A stretch of DNA of 13,963 bases from Planctomycetaceae bacterium UBA4732 (GTDB lineage: Bacteria > Planctomycetota > Planctomycetia > Gemmatales > Gemmataceae): assembly GCA_002404095.1 (NCBI GenBank), contig DHJA01000165.1:17424-31386 (forward strand), in the 5' to 3' direction. The notes below the pieces were generated by a model that was not told where the DNA came from, made no database searches, and saw only the letters and a program-made list of their open reading frames with translations. Both the position numbers and the translations under genes were made by a program. Shown here piece after piece: positions 1 to 5,842 of this stretch. Position 1 is the first letter of the stretch, and each line of letters opens with the position of its first letter.

Positions 1-22
1 CCCCTTCGGGTCGCGGCTAAAC
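1..22. repeat. Truncated arm of a GC-rich palindromic repeat (family D)
   Basis: These 22 bases are the exact reverse complement of 11117-11138 inside the M16 peptidase gene, and nearly match both arms of the hairpin at 12491-12555. The window edge cuts this copy, so it cannot be said whether it is a full hairpin. It lies 14 bases beyond the stop codon of the yceH-like gene. Confidence 0.8.
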
Positions 23-36
23 AAGCTATCTATCGC

Positions 37-750
37 TCACGCTCCAAGCGACTGCTTGAACTGGCGCAGCTCGTCACGTAGGCCGTCCATTTCGCCGCGC
101 AGCGCGGCAACGGCCTGCTTGAGGGCGGCGATTTCATCAGGCGCCTCGACGCGGGAAGGCGCTGGCGCCGGGGTGGTGGTGGTTGCGGCCGCGGGGATCG
201 GCTCGGCCATGTGACGCGCGCGCAGGCGTTTGAGTTCTTCCGGGTTGTGGAAGCCGTGAGTGAGTACGGCGCCCCGGCGGTCTTCCGGCGTCAAATAAAC
301 GACGAGATTACGCTCCACCAGCGGCCGCAGCACGGCGCGAAGGGCGTCGAGGTCGTCGATCGGCTCCATACGGCTGGCGCGGGGGCGCAATTCTCCCTCG
401 GTCTGCGGGCCGCGCAGCAGCAGTTCGCCCAACACGGCCAACTCGACCTTGTCCGCGCGCCACGCTTCATAGAGGGAGTGCCGCCAGCGGATGACGCGGC
501 CGCCGGTGATTTTGATGGCGAGGTCCTTTTTCTGGCAGCGGACCAGAATGTCTTCCACATCCAAATCGGATAGGTTAAGGATGGGATCGCGGTTGGACTT
601 CTGATTCGCTCCGGTGACGAGGGCGTTGACGCTCATGGGATAGGCGTCCGGCGTGGTCTTGGCTTTCTCGACCATGACGCCGAGAATACGCCGTTCCTCC
701 ATGTCCAACGCTGGCCACGGACCATAGGAAGGCGGCGGTTCCGACGACAT
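37..750 (-). CDS. yceH: YceH/DUF480 family winged-helix protein with C-terminal coiled coil
   Basis: A 237-residue protein of the YceH (DUF480) family, which folds as two winged-helix domains and whose biochemical role is not established. The first domain is seen at about residues 16-98, with the family's hallmark stretches EERRILGVMVEKAKTTPDAYP, split as EERRILGVMVEKA (18-30) and TTPDAYP (32-38), then NALVTGANQKSNRDP (42-56). The second domain is at about 101-180, with VELAVLGELLLRGPQTEGEL (102-121). A low-complexity Ala/Thr/Pro linker (about 185-200) leads to a predicted coiled coil (about 203-235) with leucine-type heptads, a common tail in this family. The start is supported by AAGGAG at 756-761 (minus strand), six bases upstream. 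It is a single gene, divergent from the phosphoglycerate mutase operon. Family assignment is firm; DNA binding is inferred from the fold only. Confidence 0.9.
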   Translation of the reverse strand: MSSEPPPSYGPWPALDMEERRILGVMVEKAKTTPDAYPMSVNALVTGANQKSNRDPILNLSDLDVEDILVRCQKKDLAIKITGGRVIRWRHSLYEAWRADKVELAVLGELLLRGPQTEGELRPRASRMEPIDDLDALRAVLRPLVERNLVVYLTPEDRRGAVLTHGFHNPEELKRLRARHMAEPIPAAATTTTPAPAPSRVEAPDEIAALKQAVAALRGEMDGLRDELRQFKQSLGA

Positions 751-755
751 GGTTG

Positions 756-761
756 CTCCTT
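756..761 (-). promoter_or_regulatory. Shine-Dalgarno site of the yceH-like gene
   Basis: AAGGAG read on the minus strand, six bases before the ATG at 748-750. It fixes the start codon of the yceH-like gene. Confidence 0.7.
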
Positions 762-788
762 GAAGCTATCTCAATCGAGCTACGAGCG

Positions 789-854
789 CTACAAGCCCTG
801 AGCGCAAGCGAGGGGTTTCGCCCAAACCCCCTCGCTCGCGCTCGGGGCTTGTAG
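789..854. repeat. Imperfect palindrome (family A) between divergent genes
   Basis: The left arm is 789-818 and the right arm 824-854, separated by a 5-base loop. The arms differ by two substitutions and one bulged G. The unit starts with CTACAAGCCC and ends with the complementary GGGGCTTGTAG. There is no T-run on either side, and it lies between two divergent start codons, so it is not a terminator. It most resembles a dispersed intergenic repeat; copy number elsewhere cannot be judged here. Confidence 0.85.
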
Positions 855-878
855 GAAAAAACGAATTGCCGATACTAT
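849..878 (+). promoter_or_regulatory. Possible sigma-70-type promoter for the apgM operon
   Basis: TTGTAG (849-854) and TACTAT (873-878) are spaced 18 bases apart and lie 32 bases before the apgM ATG at 911. The -35-like hexamer is the outer end of the right arm of the palindrome at 789-854. This is a consensus-type guess in an AT-richer patch, and planctomycete promoters are poorly defined. Confidence 0.35.
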
Positions 879-910
879 ACGCAAGGCCGCTCAGCCGGTA
901 AACTCCCAGC

Positions 911-2116
911 ATGAACCTTCACGATTTAATGCGCGAACTGCGCGAAGACAACAAGAGTAAAATCGTCCTCCTGGTGGCCGACGGGCTTGGCGGTCTGCCC
1001 ATGGAACCGGGCGGCAAGACCGAGCTGGAAACGGCGCGCACGCCGAACCTCGACGCCCTCACGCGAGAAGGCGTATGTGGCCTGAGCCTGCCGGTATTGC
1101 CAGGAATCACTCCCGGCAGCGGTCCCGGCCACTTGGGCCTATTCGGCTACGACCCGCTTGTGTATCGCATCGGCCGCGGCATCCTCGAAGCGCTGGGCAT
1201 CAACTTCGACGTGGGGCCGCGCGACGTGGCGGTGCGCGGCAACTTCTGCACGGTGGACGCGGCCGGCAAGATCACCGACCGCCGCGCCGGCCGCCCAACC
1301 ACTGAACGCTGCGTTGAGATGTGCCGGCTTATGCAGCAGATTCGCATTCCTGGCATGGAGCTATTCGTTGAGCCGGTGCGTGAACATCGGTTCGTCCTCG
1401 TTATTCGCGGCGACGGACTGGGTGATTCGGTCAACGACACCGACCCGCAGCAAACCGGCGTGGCGCCGTTGTCGGCCGGCGGCGTCGATACGGCTTCGCA
1501 AAAGACGGCCGACGCGATCAACCACTTCGCGGCCGAAGCGGAGCGCGTCCTCAAGGAACAGGCGCCGACTAACGCCGTCACACTGCGCGGCTTTGCCCGT
1601 TACCCGAAGATCGACACGCTCAAGGACATCTATGGCTTGCGCGCCGCGGCCATCGCGGTTTATCCGATGTATAAGGGTTTAGCGCGGCTGGTGGGCATGG
1701 ACGTGCTGGACGCCGGCGCCACTCTCGGCGATCAGATGGAGACGTTGCGAAAAGTCTGGGACCAATACGACTTCTTTTTCCTGCATTACAAGTACAGCGA
1801 CAGCACGGGCGAGGACGGCAACTTCCCCGCCAAGGTCGAGGTGATCGAACGCCTGGATACGGAATTGCCGAGGGTGCGGGCGCTGAATCCGGACGTGCTG
1901 ATCGTGACCGGCGACCACAGTACACCGAGCAAAATGAAAAGCCACAGCTGGCATCCGGTGCCGACCGTCCTATGGGCGAAGACGTGCCGGACGGACGCGG
2001 TGACGGAGTTTGGCGAGGCGCAATGTCTACACGGCGGTCTCGGCCGATTCGAGGCGAAATACCTGATGTCGCTTGCAATGGCGCACGCCGGACGGCTAGG
2101 CAAGTACGGGGCGTGA
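911..2116 (+). CDS. apgM: 2,3-bisphosphoglycerate-independent phosphoglycerate mutase, archaeal type
   Basis: A 401-residue member of the ApgM branch of the alkaline phosphatase superfamily, which interconverts 3- and 2-phosphoglycerate in the cytoplasm with bound divalent metals. Family signatures are LLVADGLGG (20-28, metal-binding Asp24), TARTPNLDAL (41-50), and GITPGSGPGHLGLFGYDP (65-82), whose Ser70 is the expected phosphoserine nucleophile. IVTGDHSTPSKMKSHSWHP (331-349) supplies Asp335, His336 and His348. In the second metal motif, DSTGEDG (297-303), a Glu (301) stands where the family usually has His. Length is typical. No clear Shine-Dalgarno precedes the ATG, but the N-terminus aligns well with the family. 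It is the first gene of an operon; the next gene starts one base after its stop. Phosphonopyruvate decarboxylase-like relatives are a less likely alternative. Confidence 0.9.
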   Translation: MNLHDLMRELREDNKSKIVLLVADGLGGLPMEPGGKTELETARTPNLDALTREGVCGLSLPVLPGITPGSGPGHLGLFGYDPLVYRIGRGILEALGINFDVGPRDVAVRGNFCTVDAAGKITDRRAGRPTTERCVEMCRLMQQIRIPGMELFVEPVREHRFVLVIRGDGLGDSVNDTDPQQTGVAPLSAGGVDTASQKTADAINHFAAEAERVLKEQAPTNAVTLRGFARYPKIDTLKDIYGLRAAAIAVYPMYKGLARLVGMDVLDAGATLGDQMETLRKVWDQYDFFFLHYKYSDSTGEDGNFPAKVEVIERLDTELPRVRALNPDVLIVTGDHSTPSKMKSHSWHPVPTVLWAKTCRTDAVTEFGEAQCLHGGLGRFEAKYLMSLAMAHAGRLGKYGA

Positions 2117-2117
2117 A

Positions 2118-3002
2118 ATGTCGCGCTTTCTCGACGCGCTGCGATCGGGTCGCGTCCTGCTCATGGATGGGGCGATGGGCACGGAGCTGCAGCGCGCGGG
2201 GTTAAAGCCGGGCGAGTGCGGCGAGTTATGGAACTTGACGCATCCGGAAAAGGTCCGGGCGATTCATCAGGCGAATGTGGACGCCGGCGCCGAGGTGCTG
2301 CTGACGAATACATTTCAGGCGAACCCCGCTGCGTTGCAGCGCTATAACGCGGCGGATCAATGCGAAGCAATCTGTCGCGCGGCCGTGGAGTTGGCGCGGC
2401 AAGCCGCCGGGGCGGATCGCTGGGTTCTTGGGGATATCGGTCCTTATCAATCGGATGTAGAATTGCAGGGATTGCAAACCCTCGTCAAAGCGCTTGCCCA
2501 AGCCGGGACCGACGGTTTTCTCATTGAAACCTGTTCCGATCCTTACCCTTTGCTTAACCTGTGGAAGGTACTCGACTACCCGCTGCGTCAACGGTTCCCT
2601 GTCCTCATTTCATTCACCTATCGGCGCGACCGCGATAACCAAGTAAGGACAATCGGTGGTCTTTCGGCCGACCAAATAGCTAGTTGGATAGATGACTGCT
2701 CCGTCCCCGCCCTTGGAATCAATTGCGGCCGCGACATCGGTTTGCCGCAGATCGCCGAGGTCGTGGTGGCGTATCGCGGAAACGTATCTCGACCCATCTT
2801 TGTGCGGCCGAACGCCGGGACGCCTAAACAGGTCGAAGATCGCTGGATCTATCCTCACTCGCCGGAATACATGGCATCCTGGCTCCCTGAATTGCTAAAA
2901 GCCGGTGTAAGCATGGTCGGCGGCTGTTGCGGCACGACGCCGGCTCATATCGCCGCGTTCAAGCCTATCGTGGATGCGTGGAATGCGCGGAGGCCGATAT
3001 GA
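2118..3002 (+). CDS. Homocysteine S-methyltransferase family protein
   Basis: A 294-residue Hcy-binding TIM-barrel protein of the MetH N-domain/BHMT/MmuM family, which binds homocysteine through a zinc thiolate and methylates it to methionine. The N-terminal signature VLLMDGAMGTELQRAG (13-28), LLTNTFQANP (61-70) and the C-terminal GGCCGTTPAHI (268-278) are all present. Zinc ligands are Cys203 (in GINCG), Cys270 and Cys271, so the protein should be active. The barrel stands alone, without pterin- or cobalamin-binding domains, so the methyl donor (S-methylmethionine, betaine, or a methyl-corrinoid from a partner) cannot be read from sequence. The gene starts one base after apgM and overlaps the next gene by ATGA (2999-3002). 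That places it in an operon with methylofuran genes, which suggests but does not prove a C1-related job. Confidence 0.85.
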   Translation: MSRFLDALRSGRVLLMDGAMGTELQRAGLKPGECGELWNLTHPEKVRAIHQANVDAGAEVLLTNTFQANPAALQRYNAADQCEAICRAAVELARQAAGADRWVLGDIGPYQSDVELQGLQTLVKALAQAGTDGFLIETCSDPYPLLNLWKVLDYPLRQRFPVLISFTYRRDRDNQVRTIGGLSADQIASWIDDCSVPALGINCGRDIGLPQIAEVVVAYRGNVSRPIFVRPNAGTPKQVEDRWIYPHSPEYMASWLPELLKAGVSMVGGCCGTTPAHIAAFKPIVDAWNARRPI

Positions 3003-3991
3003 GCCGTAGCGTCCTCGGCCTCGACGTAGGCGGCGCCAACCTCAAGGCCGCCCACACCAACGGCGCCGCCCGTAGTCGGCCATTCGCCCTCTGGAAAGAT
3101 CCCAGCGGACTACCGGACGCCCTTCGCGGCTTCATCGCCGAAATGCCGCCGGCCGACCTCCTCGCCGTCACCATGACAGGAGAGTTATGCGATTGCTTTG
3201 AGAGCAAAAGGCAGGGCGTGAACGCGATCCTCGACGCCGTGGAAGCGGCGTCCGCCGGAAAACCCATTCGCGTCTGGCGCACCGACGGCCGCTTTTTGGA
3301 TGTCGTGGCGGTGCGCCGGGCGCCGCTCATGGCGGCGGCCGCCAACTGGCTGGCGCTGGCGACGTTTGCCGGCCGTTACGCCCCGAAGGGGCCGGCGCTG
3401 CTCATCGACATCGGCTCGACCACCACGGATATCGTGTCGTTGCAAGACGGCCGTCCTATGCCGAAAGGGCGCACGGACCCGGAACGAATGCGCAGCGGGG
3501 AGTTGGTTTATACAGGAGTTCGTCGGACGCCCTTATGCGCGATCATGGGCACGGGAGGCGCGGCGGAATTATTCGCAACGACGCTAGACGTTTACCTGCT
3601 TTTAGGTTGGATCACGGAAGACGCCGCCGATCATAACACGGCTGACGGCCGCCCCGCCACGAAAGCGGCCGCTCACGCCCGACTGGCGCGTATGCTCTGC
3701 GCCGATCTGGAAACGTCTACGATTGAAGAGAGAGAAAAACTCGTAAATATTGTCTTACTCAAGCAAGTAACCTCGCTCCAATGGGCCGTGGAGCGCGTTG
3801 CCGGGCGCCTGCGCGAACCGCCGCGGACTGTTATCGTGGCTGGTGAAGGGGAATTCCTGGTATTGCCGGTCCTGAAAGAACAGAAGGCAATTCCGCCTTG
3901 CCCCGTGGTCCGTCTTCTGGAGACTTTGGGCGCCGAAATCTCGCGCGCGGCGTGCGCTCACGCGGTCGCCGTCCTCGCGGCGGAGGAATGA
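2999..3991 (+). CDS. mfnF: MfnF-like, H4MPT-linked C1 transfer pathway protein
   Basis: A 330-residue protein of the hydantoinase A/ASKHA-like family long annotated as a probable H4MPT-linked C1 transfer pathway protein. The archaeal homologue MfnF joins the furan diphosphate to the gamma-glutamyl-tyramine part of methanofuran; bacterial methylofuran is expected to use a related substrate. Visible motifs are VLGLDVGGANLKAA (5-18), MTGELCDCF (59-67), LLIDIGSTTTDIV (134-146), ELVYTGVRRTP (168-178) and GEGEFL (282-287). The ATG at 2999 was chosen because the conserved Gly-rich motif begins five residues later, GGAGG lies five bases upstream (2989-2993), and ATG and the preceding stop overlap as ATGA. 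An in-frame ATG at 2927 would only add sequence coding the methyltransferase tail in another frame. Translational coupling to both neighbours is likely. Function follows from the family; substrate is inferred. Confidence 0.85.
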   Translation: MSRSVLGLDVGGANLKAAHTNGAARSRPFALWKDPSGLPDALRGFIAEMPPADLLAVTMTGELCDCFESKRQGVNAILDAVEAASAGKPIRVWRTDGRFLDVVAVRRAPLMAAAANWLALATFAGRYAPKGPALLIDIGSTTTDIVSLQDGRPMPKGRTDPERMRSGELVYTGVRRTPLCAIMGTGGAAELFATTLDVYLLLGWITEDAADHNTADGRPATKAAAHARLARMLCADLETSTIEEREKLVNIVLLKQVTSLQWAVERVAGRLREPPRTVIVAGEGEFLVLPVLKEQKAIPPCPVVRLLETLGAEISRAACAHAVAVLAAEE

Positions 3992-3992
3992 T

Positions 3993-4571
3993 ATGGGCCA
4001 GCCCCTCACTGTCGTAAAAGTCGGCGGCAGCCTCTACGATCTGCCCGACCTAAGCTCCCGGCTGCAACGCTGGCTCATGCAAATACCGGACGCGCTGCTC
4101 ATTCCGGGCGGTGGGCCGACCGCCGATGTGGTGCGCCGTCTCGACCTAACGCACGGCCTGGGAGAAGAGCGCGCCCACTGGTTAGCGCTGGACGCACTGC
4201 AACTTAACGCCCATTTCCTGGCGTGGCTCTTGCCGTCGGCGCGCGTCGTCGATCACCCGCAAGAGGCGTGCGCTGGCGGCGTGACTATCCTTAACGCTTT
4301 CCAATTCCTGAGCGGCGAGAAGGCCGCATGTCGCAAGGGCCGGCTGCCGCACTGCTGGGCGGTCAGCAGCGACGCCATCGCCGCCCGCGCGGCCGTGGTC
4401 GCCGAGAGTAACCATCTCGTTTTGCTCAAATCGGTGACGATCCCGCAAGGCATGGATTGGGAAGATGCGGGACGACGCGGATACGTCGATGAATGGTTCG
4501 CGCGGACGGTGCGCCAGGCCGAACCGAAGTTGCAGGTAAGCGCCGTCAACTTGCGCGACTGGCGCCCCTGA
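3993..4571 (+). CDS. mfnE: MfnE-like amino-acid-kinase fold kinase of methylofuran synthesis
   Basis: A 192-residue member of the aspartokinase/uridylate kinase superfamily. In archaea MfnE phosphorylates 5-(aminomethyl)-3-furanmethanol phosphate to its diphosphate, the substrate for MfnF. Seen here are the phosphate-binding VVKVGGSL (7-14), PGGGPTADVVR (38-48), the family-typical LPHCWAVSSDAIAA (118-131), and LLKSVTIPQG (144-153). The C-terminus (GYVDEWFARTV, 163-173) matches the short bacterial homologues, so the protein is complete. GGAGG at 3982-3986, inside the end of mfnF, is six bases before the ATG, and only one base separates mfnF's stop from it. The last 26 bases (4546-4571) overlap the 3' end of the convergent mfnB gene. 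A generic amino-acid kinase is possible, but the MfnF neighbour makes MfnE the best call. Confidence 0.82.
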   Translation: MGQPLTVVKVGGSLYDLPDLSSRLQRWLMQIPDALLIPGGGPTADVVRRLDLTHGLGEERAHWLALDALQLNAHFLAWLLPSARVVDHPQEACAGGVTILNAFQFLSGEKAACRKGRLPHCWAVSSDAIAARAAVVAESNHLVLLKSVTIPQGMDWEDAGRRGYVDEWFARTVRQAEPKLQVSAVNLRDWRP

Positions 4572-5271
4572 TGGGTTCGGCAATAAGATCGACCAGATCA
4601 CGCACCTTGTCGGCGTCAATAACGGCGGTTCGCTGCAAACCGTGACAGGCCGCGCCGCGCACCGCGAACCAATCGGGGTCCGTCGGCTTGAGCGTGCGGA
4701 TAAGACTGCGACCCAGCGAGCCGGCCAGGGCGATCGGCGCGCCGCCGTCGCGGCAAACGCGACATAAGCGATCCAGTTCGACGCGGCTTAACCAATCGAG
4801 AAGCGTCAAGCCGTCCTTGGCCCAGGTGTCGAGTAGGAAGCCCCATCCGGGCCGTTGACAGACGAATGCGCAAATCTCGTCCGGGGCCGGCGACCGCGCC
4901 CGCCGCCAGTCGGCGTAGGCGACGGCGACCATGCGACAGAGCGGAGCGGCCTGTCTCGCCGCATCGGCCAGTGCGTCGAGTTCCGAACGCCAACCGTCCT
5001 CCGTCGCGCATGCGGCCAGCCCGCACTTCACAAAAGTGAGGGAAGTAAGGCAAGCAGGCGTTTTCGCGCGAGGTTCATCGCGCAATTCACCGAGAGCGGC
5101 GCTGACCGGCGCCCGCCCAGCGACGACGCGCACCACGTCGGCGATGGTCGCGTCGTCGGCCCGGCCGAGCGCGCCGCGAGCCGGCTCCTTCACGTCGATC
5201 AGGGCGGCGCCGCCGGCCAGTGCGGCTTCGGCTTCAGCGGCGGAACGTACACTTACGAGCAGGCGCGTCAT
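4546..5271 (-). CDS. mfnB: (5-formylfuran-3-yl)methyl phosphate synthase (MfnB, DUF556)
   Basis: A 241-residue TIM-barrel enzyme of the MfnB family, which condenses two glyceraldehyde-3-phosphate molecules into the furan phosphate of methanofuran/methylofuran. Catalytic lysines expected from the archaeal enzyme are visible: Lys28 in LIDVKEPARGALG (24-36), Lys82 in FVKCGL (80-85), and Asp148/Lys152 in LLDTWAKDG (146-154). The phosphate-binding IALAGSLG follows. The ATG at 5271 was chosen because MTRLLVSVRSAAEAE is the conserved N-terminus, GGAG lies eight bases upstream (5280-5283), and the start overlaps the ASCH stop as ATGA. Reading the frame further upstream gives only low-complexity Arg/Gly sequence, a shadow of the ASCH gene. 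It is transcribed towards mfnE and overlaps its tail by 26 bases. Confidence 0.9.
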   Translation of the reverse strand: MTRLLVSVRSAAEAEAALAGGAALIDVKEPARGALGRADDATIADVVRVVAGRAPVSAALGELRDEPRAKTPACLTSLTFVKCGLAACATEDGWRSELDALADAARQAAPLCRMVAVAYADWRRARSPAPDEICAFVCQRPGWGFLLDTWAKDGLTLLDWLSRVELDRLCRVCRDGGAPIALAGSLGRSLIRTLKPTDPDWFAVRGAACHGLQRTAVIDADKVRDLVDLIAEPIRGASRAS

Positions 5272-5684
5272 CCTTTCAACTCCGAAGGATCTTCGACCCT
5301 GAAGAACCGGACGTTGCCCTTGTACGCCCGGAAAGGCAGCACGCGCGGATTGGCGAAGATAAAGCCGTACAGACACGGCGGCTGAAACCACGACGGGTCG
5401 TTGAGGTGCCTGGCCTGGTCGGCGACGAACGCTTCCGCCGAACGGTAGGCCTTCACTCCGGTCAGGTCGGCGGCGCCGATCACGCCGCCCACCATCCGCG
5501 CCGCCTCCCGAAGTTCCGGCGGCACTTGCGCCCACGCTTCCGGCCGCGCGTCCGGCACACGGGCGGCGTGAATAAGCACAGGGCCGCGCCGCGCCGTTGC
5601 CCAGCGGCGCACCTCAATGCTCTTGCGGCCGTGTAACAGTAGGGCGGCCCAGGGTTGTTTCAGCGAAAGGGCATATTGCGTCAC
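5268..5684 (-). CDS. ASCH-domain protein translationally coupled to mfnB
   Basis: A 138-residue ASCH (PUA-like beta-barrel) protein. The diagnostic SLKQPWAALLLHGRKSIEVR (7-26) is present, followed by RRGPVLIHAAR (32-42) and VGGVIGAADL (65-74). Family members include N4-acetylcytidine amidohydrolase (YqfB), ribonucleases and presumed RNA binders; the candidate active residues Lys9, Lys21, Glu24 and the nearby Thr30 are kept, but the substrate cannot be assigned. The start codon is GTG (5682-5684), backed by GGAGGT six bases upstream. Its stop TGA overlaps the mfnB ATG, so the two are almost certainly one transcript. Nothing known about methylofuran synthesis requires an ASCH protein, so the role is open. 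Confidence 0.85.
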   Translation of the reverse strand: MTQYALSLKQPWAALLLHGRKSIEVRRWATARRGPVLIHAARVPDARPEAWAQVPPELREAARMVGGVIGAADLTGVKAYRSAEAFVADQARHLNDPSWFQPPCLYGFIFANPRVLPFRAYKGNVRFFRVEDPSELKG

Positions 5685-5690
5685 CTCAAC

Positions 5691-5696
5691 ACCTCC
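5691..5696 (-). promoter_or_regulatory. Shine-Dalgarno site deciding the GTG start of the ASCH gene
   Basis: GGAGGT on the minus strand, six bases before GTG at 5682-5684. No ATG gives a comparable match, so the ASCH gene most likely starts with GTG. Confidence 0.7.
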
Positions 5697-5712
5697 GCGG
5701 GAGATTGTATCT

Positions 5713-5793
5713 GGCGAGCCGGGTCGCGTAAGCGCCCGGAGTTCGATGCAGTCGCTGAAACCAACTCCGGGCGCTCACGCGACCCGGCTCGCC
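5713..5793. repeat. Near-perfect 31-base inverted repeat (family B) in a divergent spacer
   Basis: Left arm 5713-5743 and right arm 5763-5793 pair at 30 of 31 positions around a 19-base loop. The arms begin GGCGAGCCGGGTCGCGT. The single difference (A at 5730 against G) would still allow a G-U pair in one RNA strand. It fills most of the space between the divergent ASCH gene (start 5684) and the kinase gene (start 5843). It could be a dispersed repeat or act in both leaders; the sequence alone does not decide. Confidence 0.9.
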
Positions 5794-5842
5794 TCAGTGG
5801 GCACATCAAGTTGCCCCCGCGTCTACCGCGAGCTATGGTTAC

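Noticed and set aside
23..771. AAGCTATCT at 23-31 and 763-771, directly flanking the yceH-like gene
   Set aside because: A 9-base match at this distance is expected by chance in a window this size, and nothing else suggests that the gene is a mobile cassette.
789..854. The family A hairpin as a rho-independent terminator
   Set aside because: It lies between two divergent starts and has no T-run on either strand's downstream side.
2927..2998. A 24-residue extension of the MfnF-like protein
   Set aside because: It reads the methyltransferase's C-terminal zinc motif region in another frame; the family motif, GGAGG spacing and ATGA overlap favour 2999.
5272..5535. An 88-residue N-terminal extension of MfnB in the same open frame
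   Set aside because: It is Arg/Gly-rich, resembles no domain, and is the opposite-phase reading of the ASCH gene; the conserved MfnB N-terminus begins at 5271 with its own ribosome binding site.
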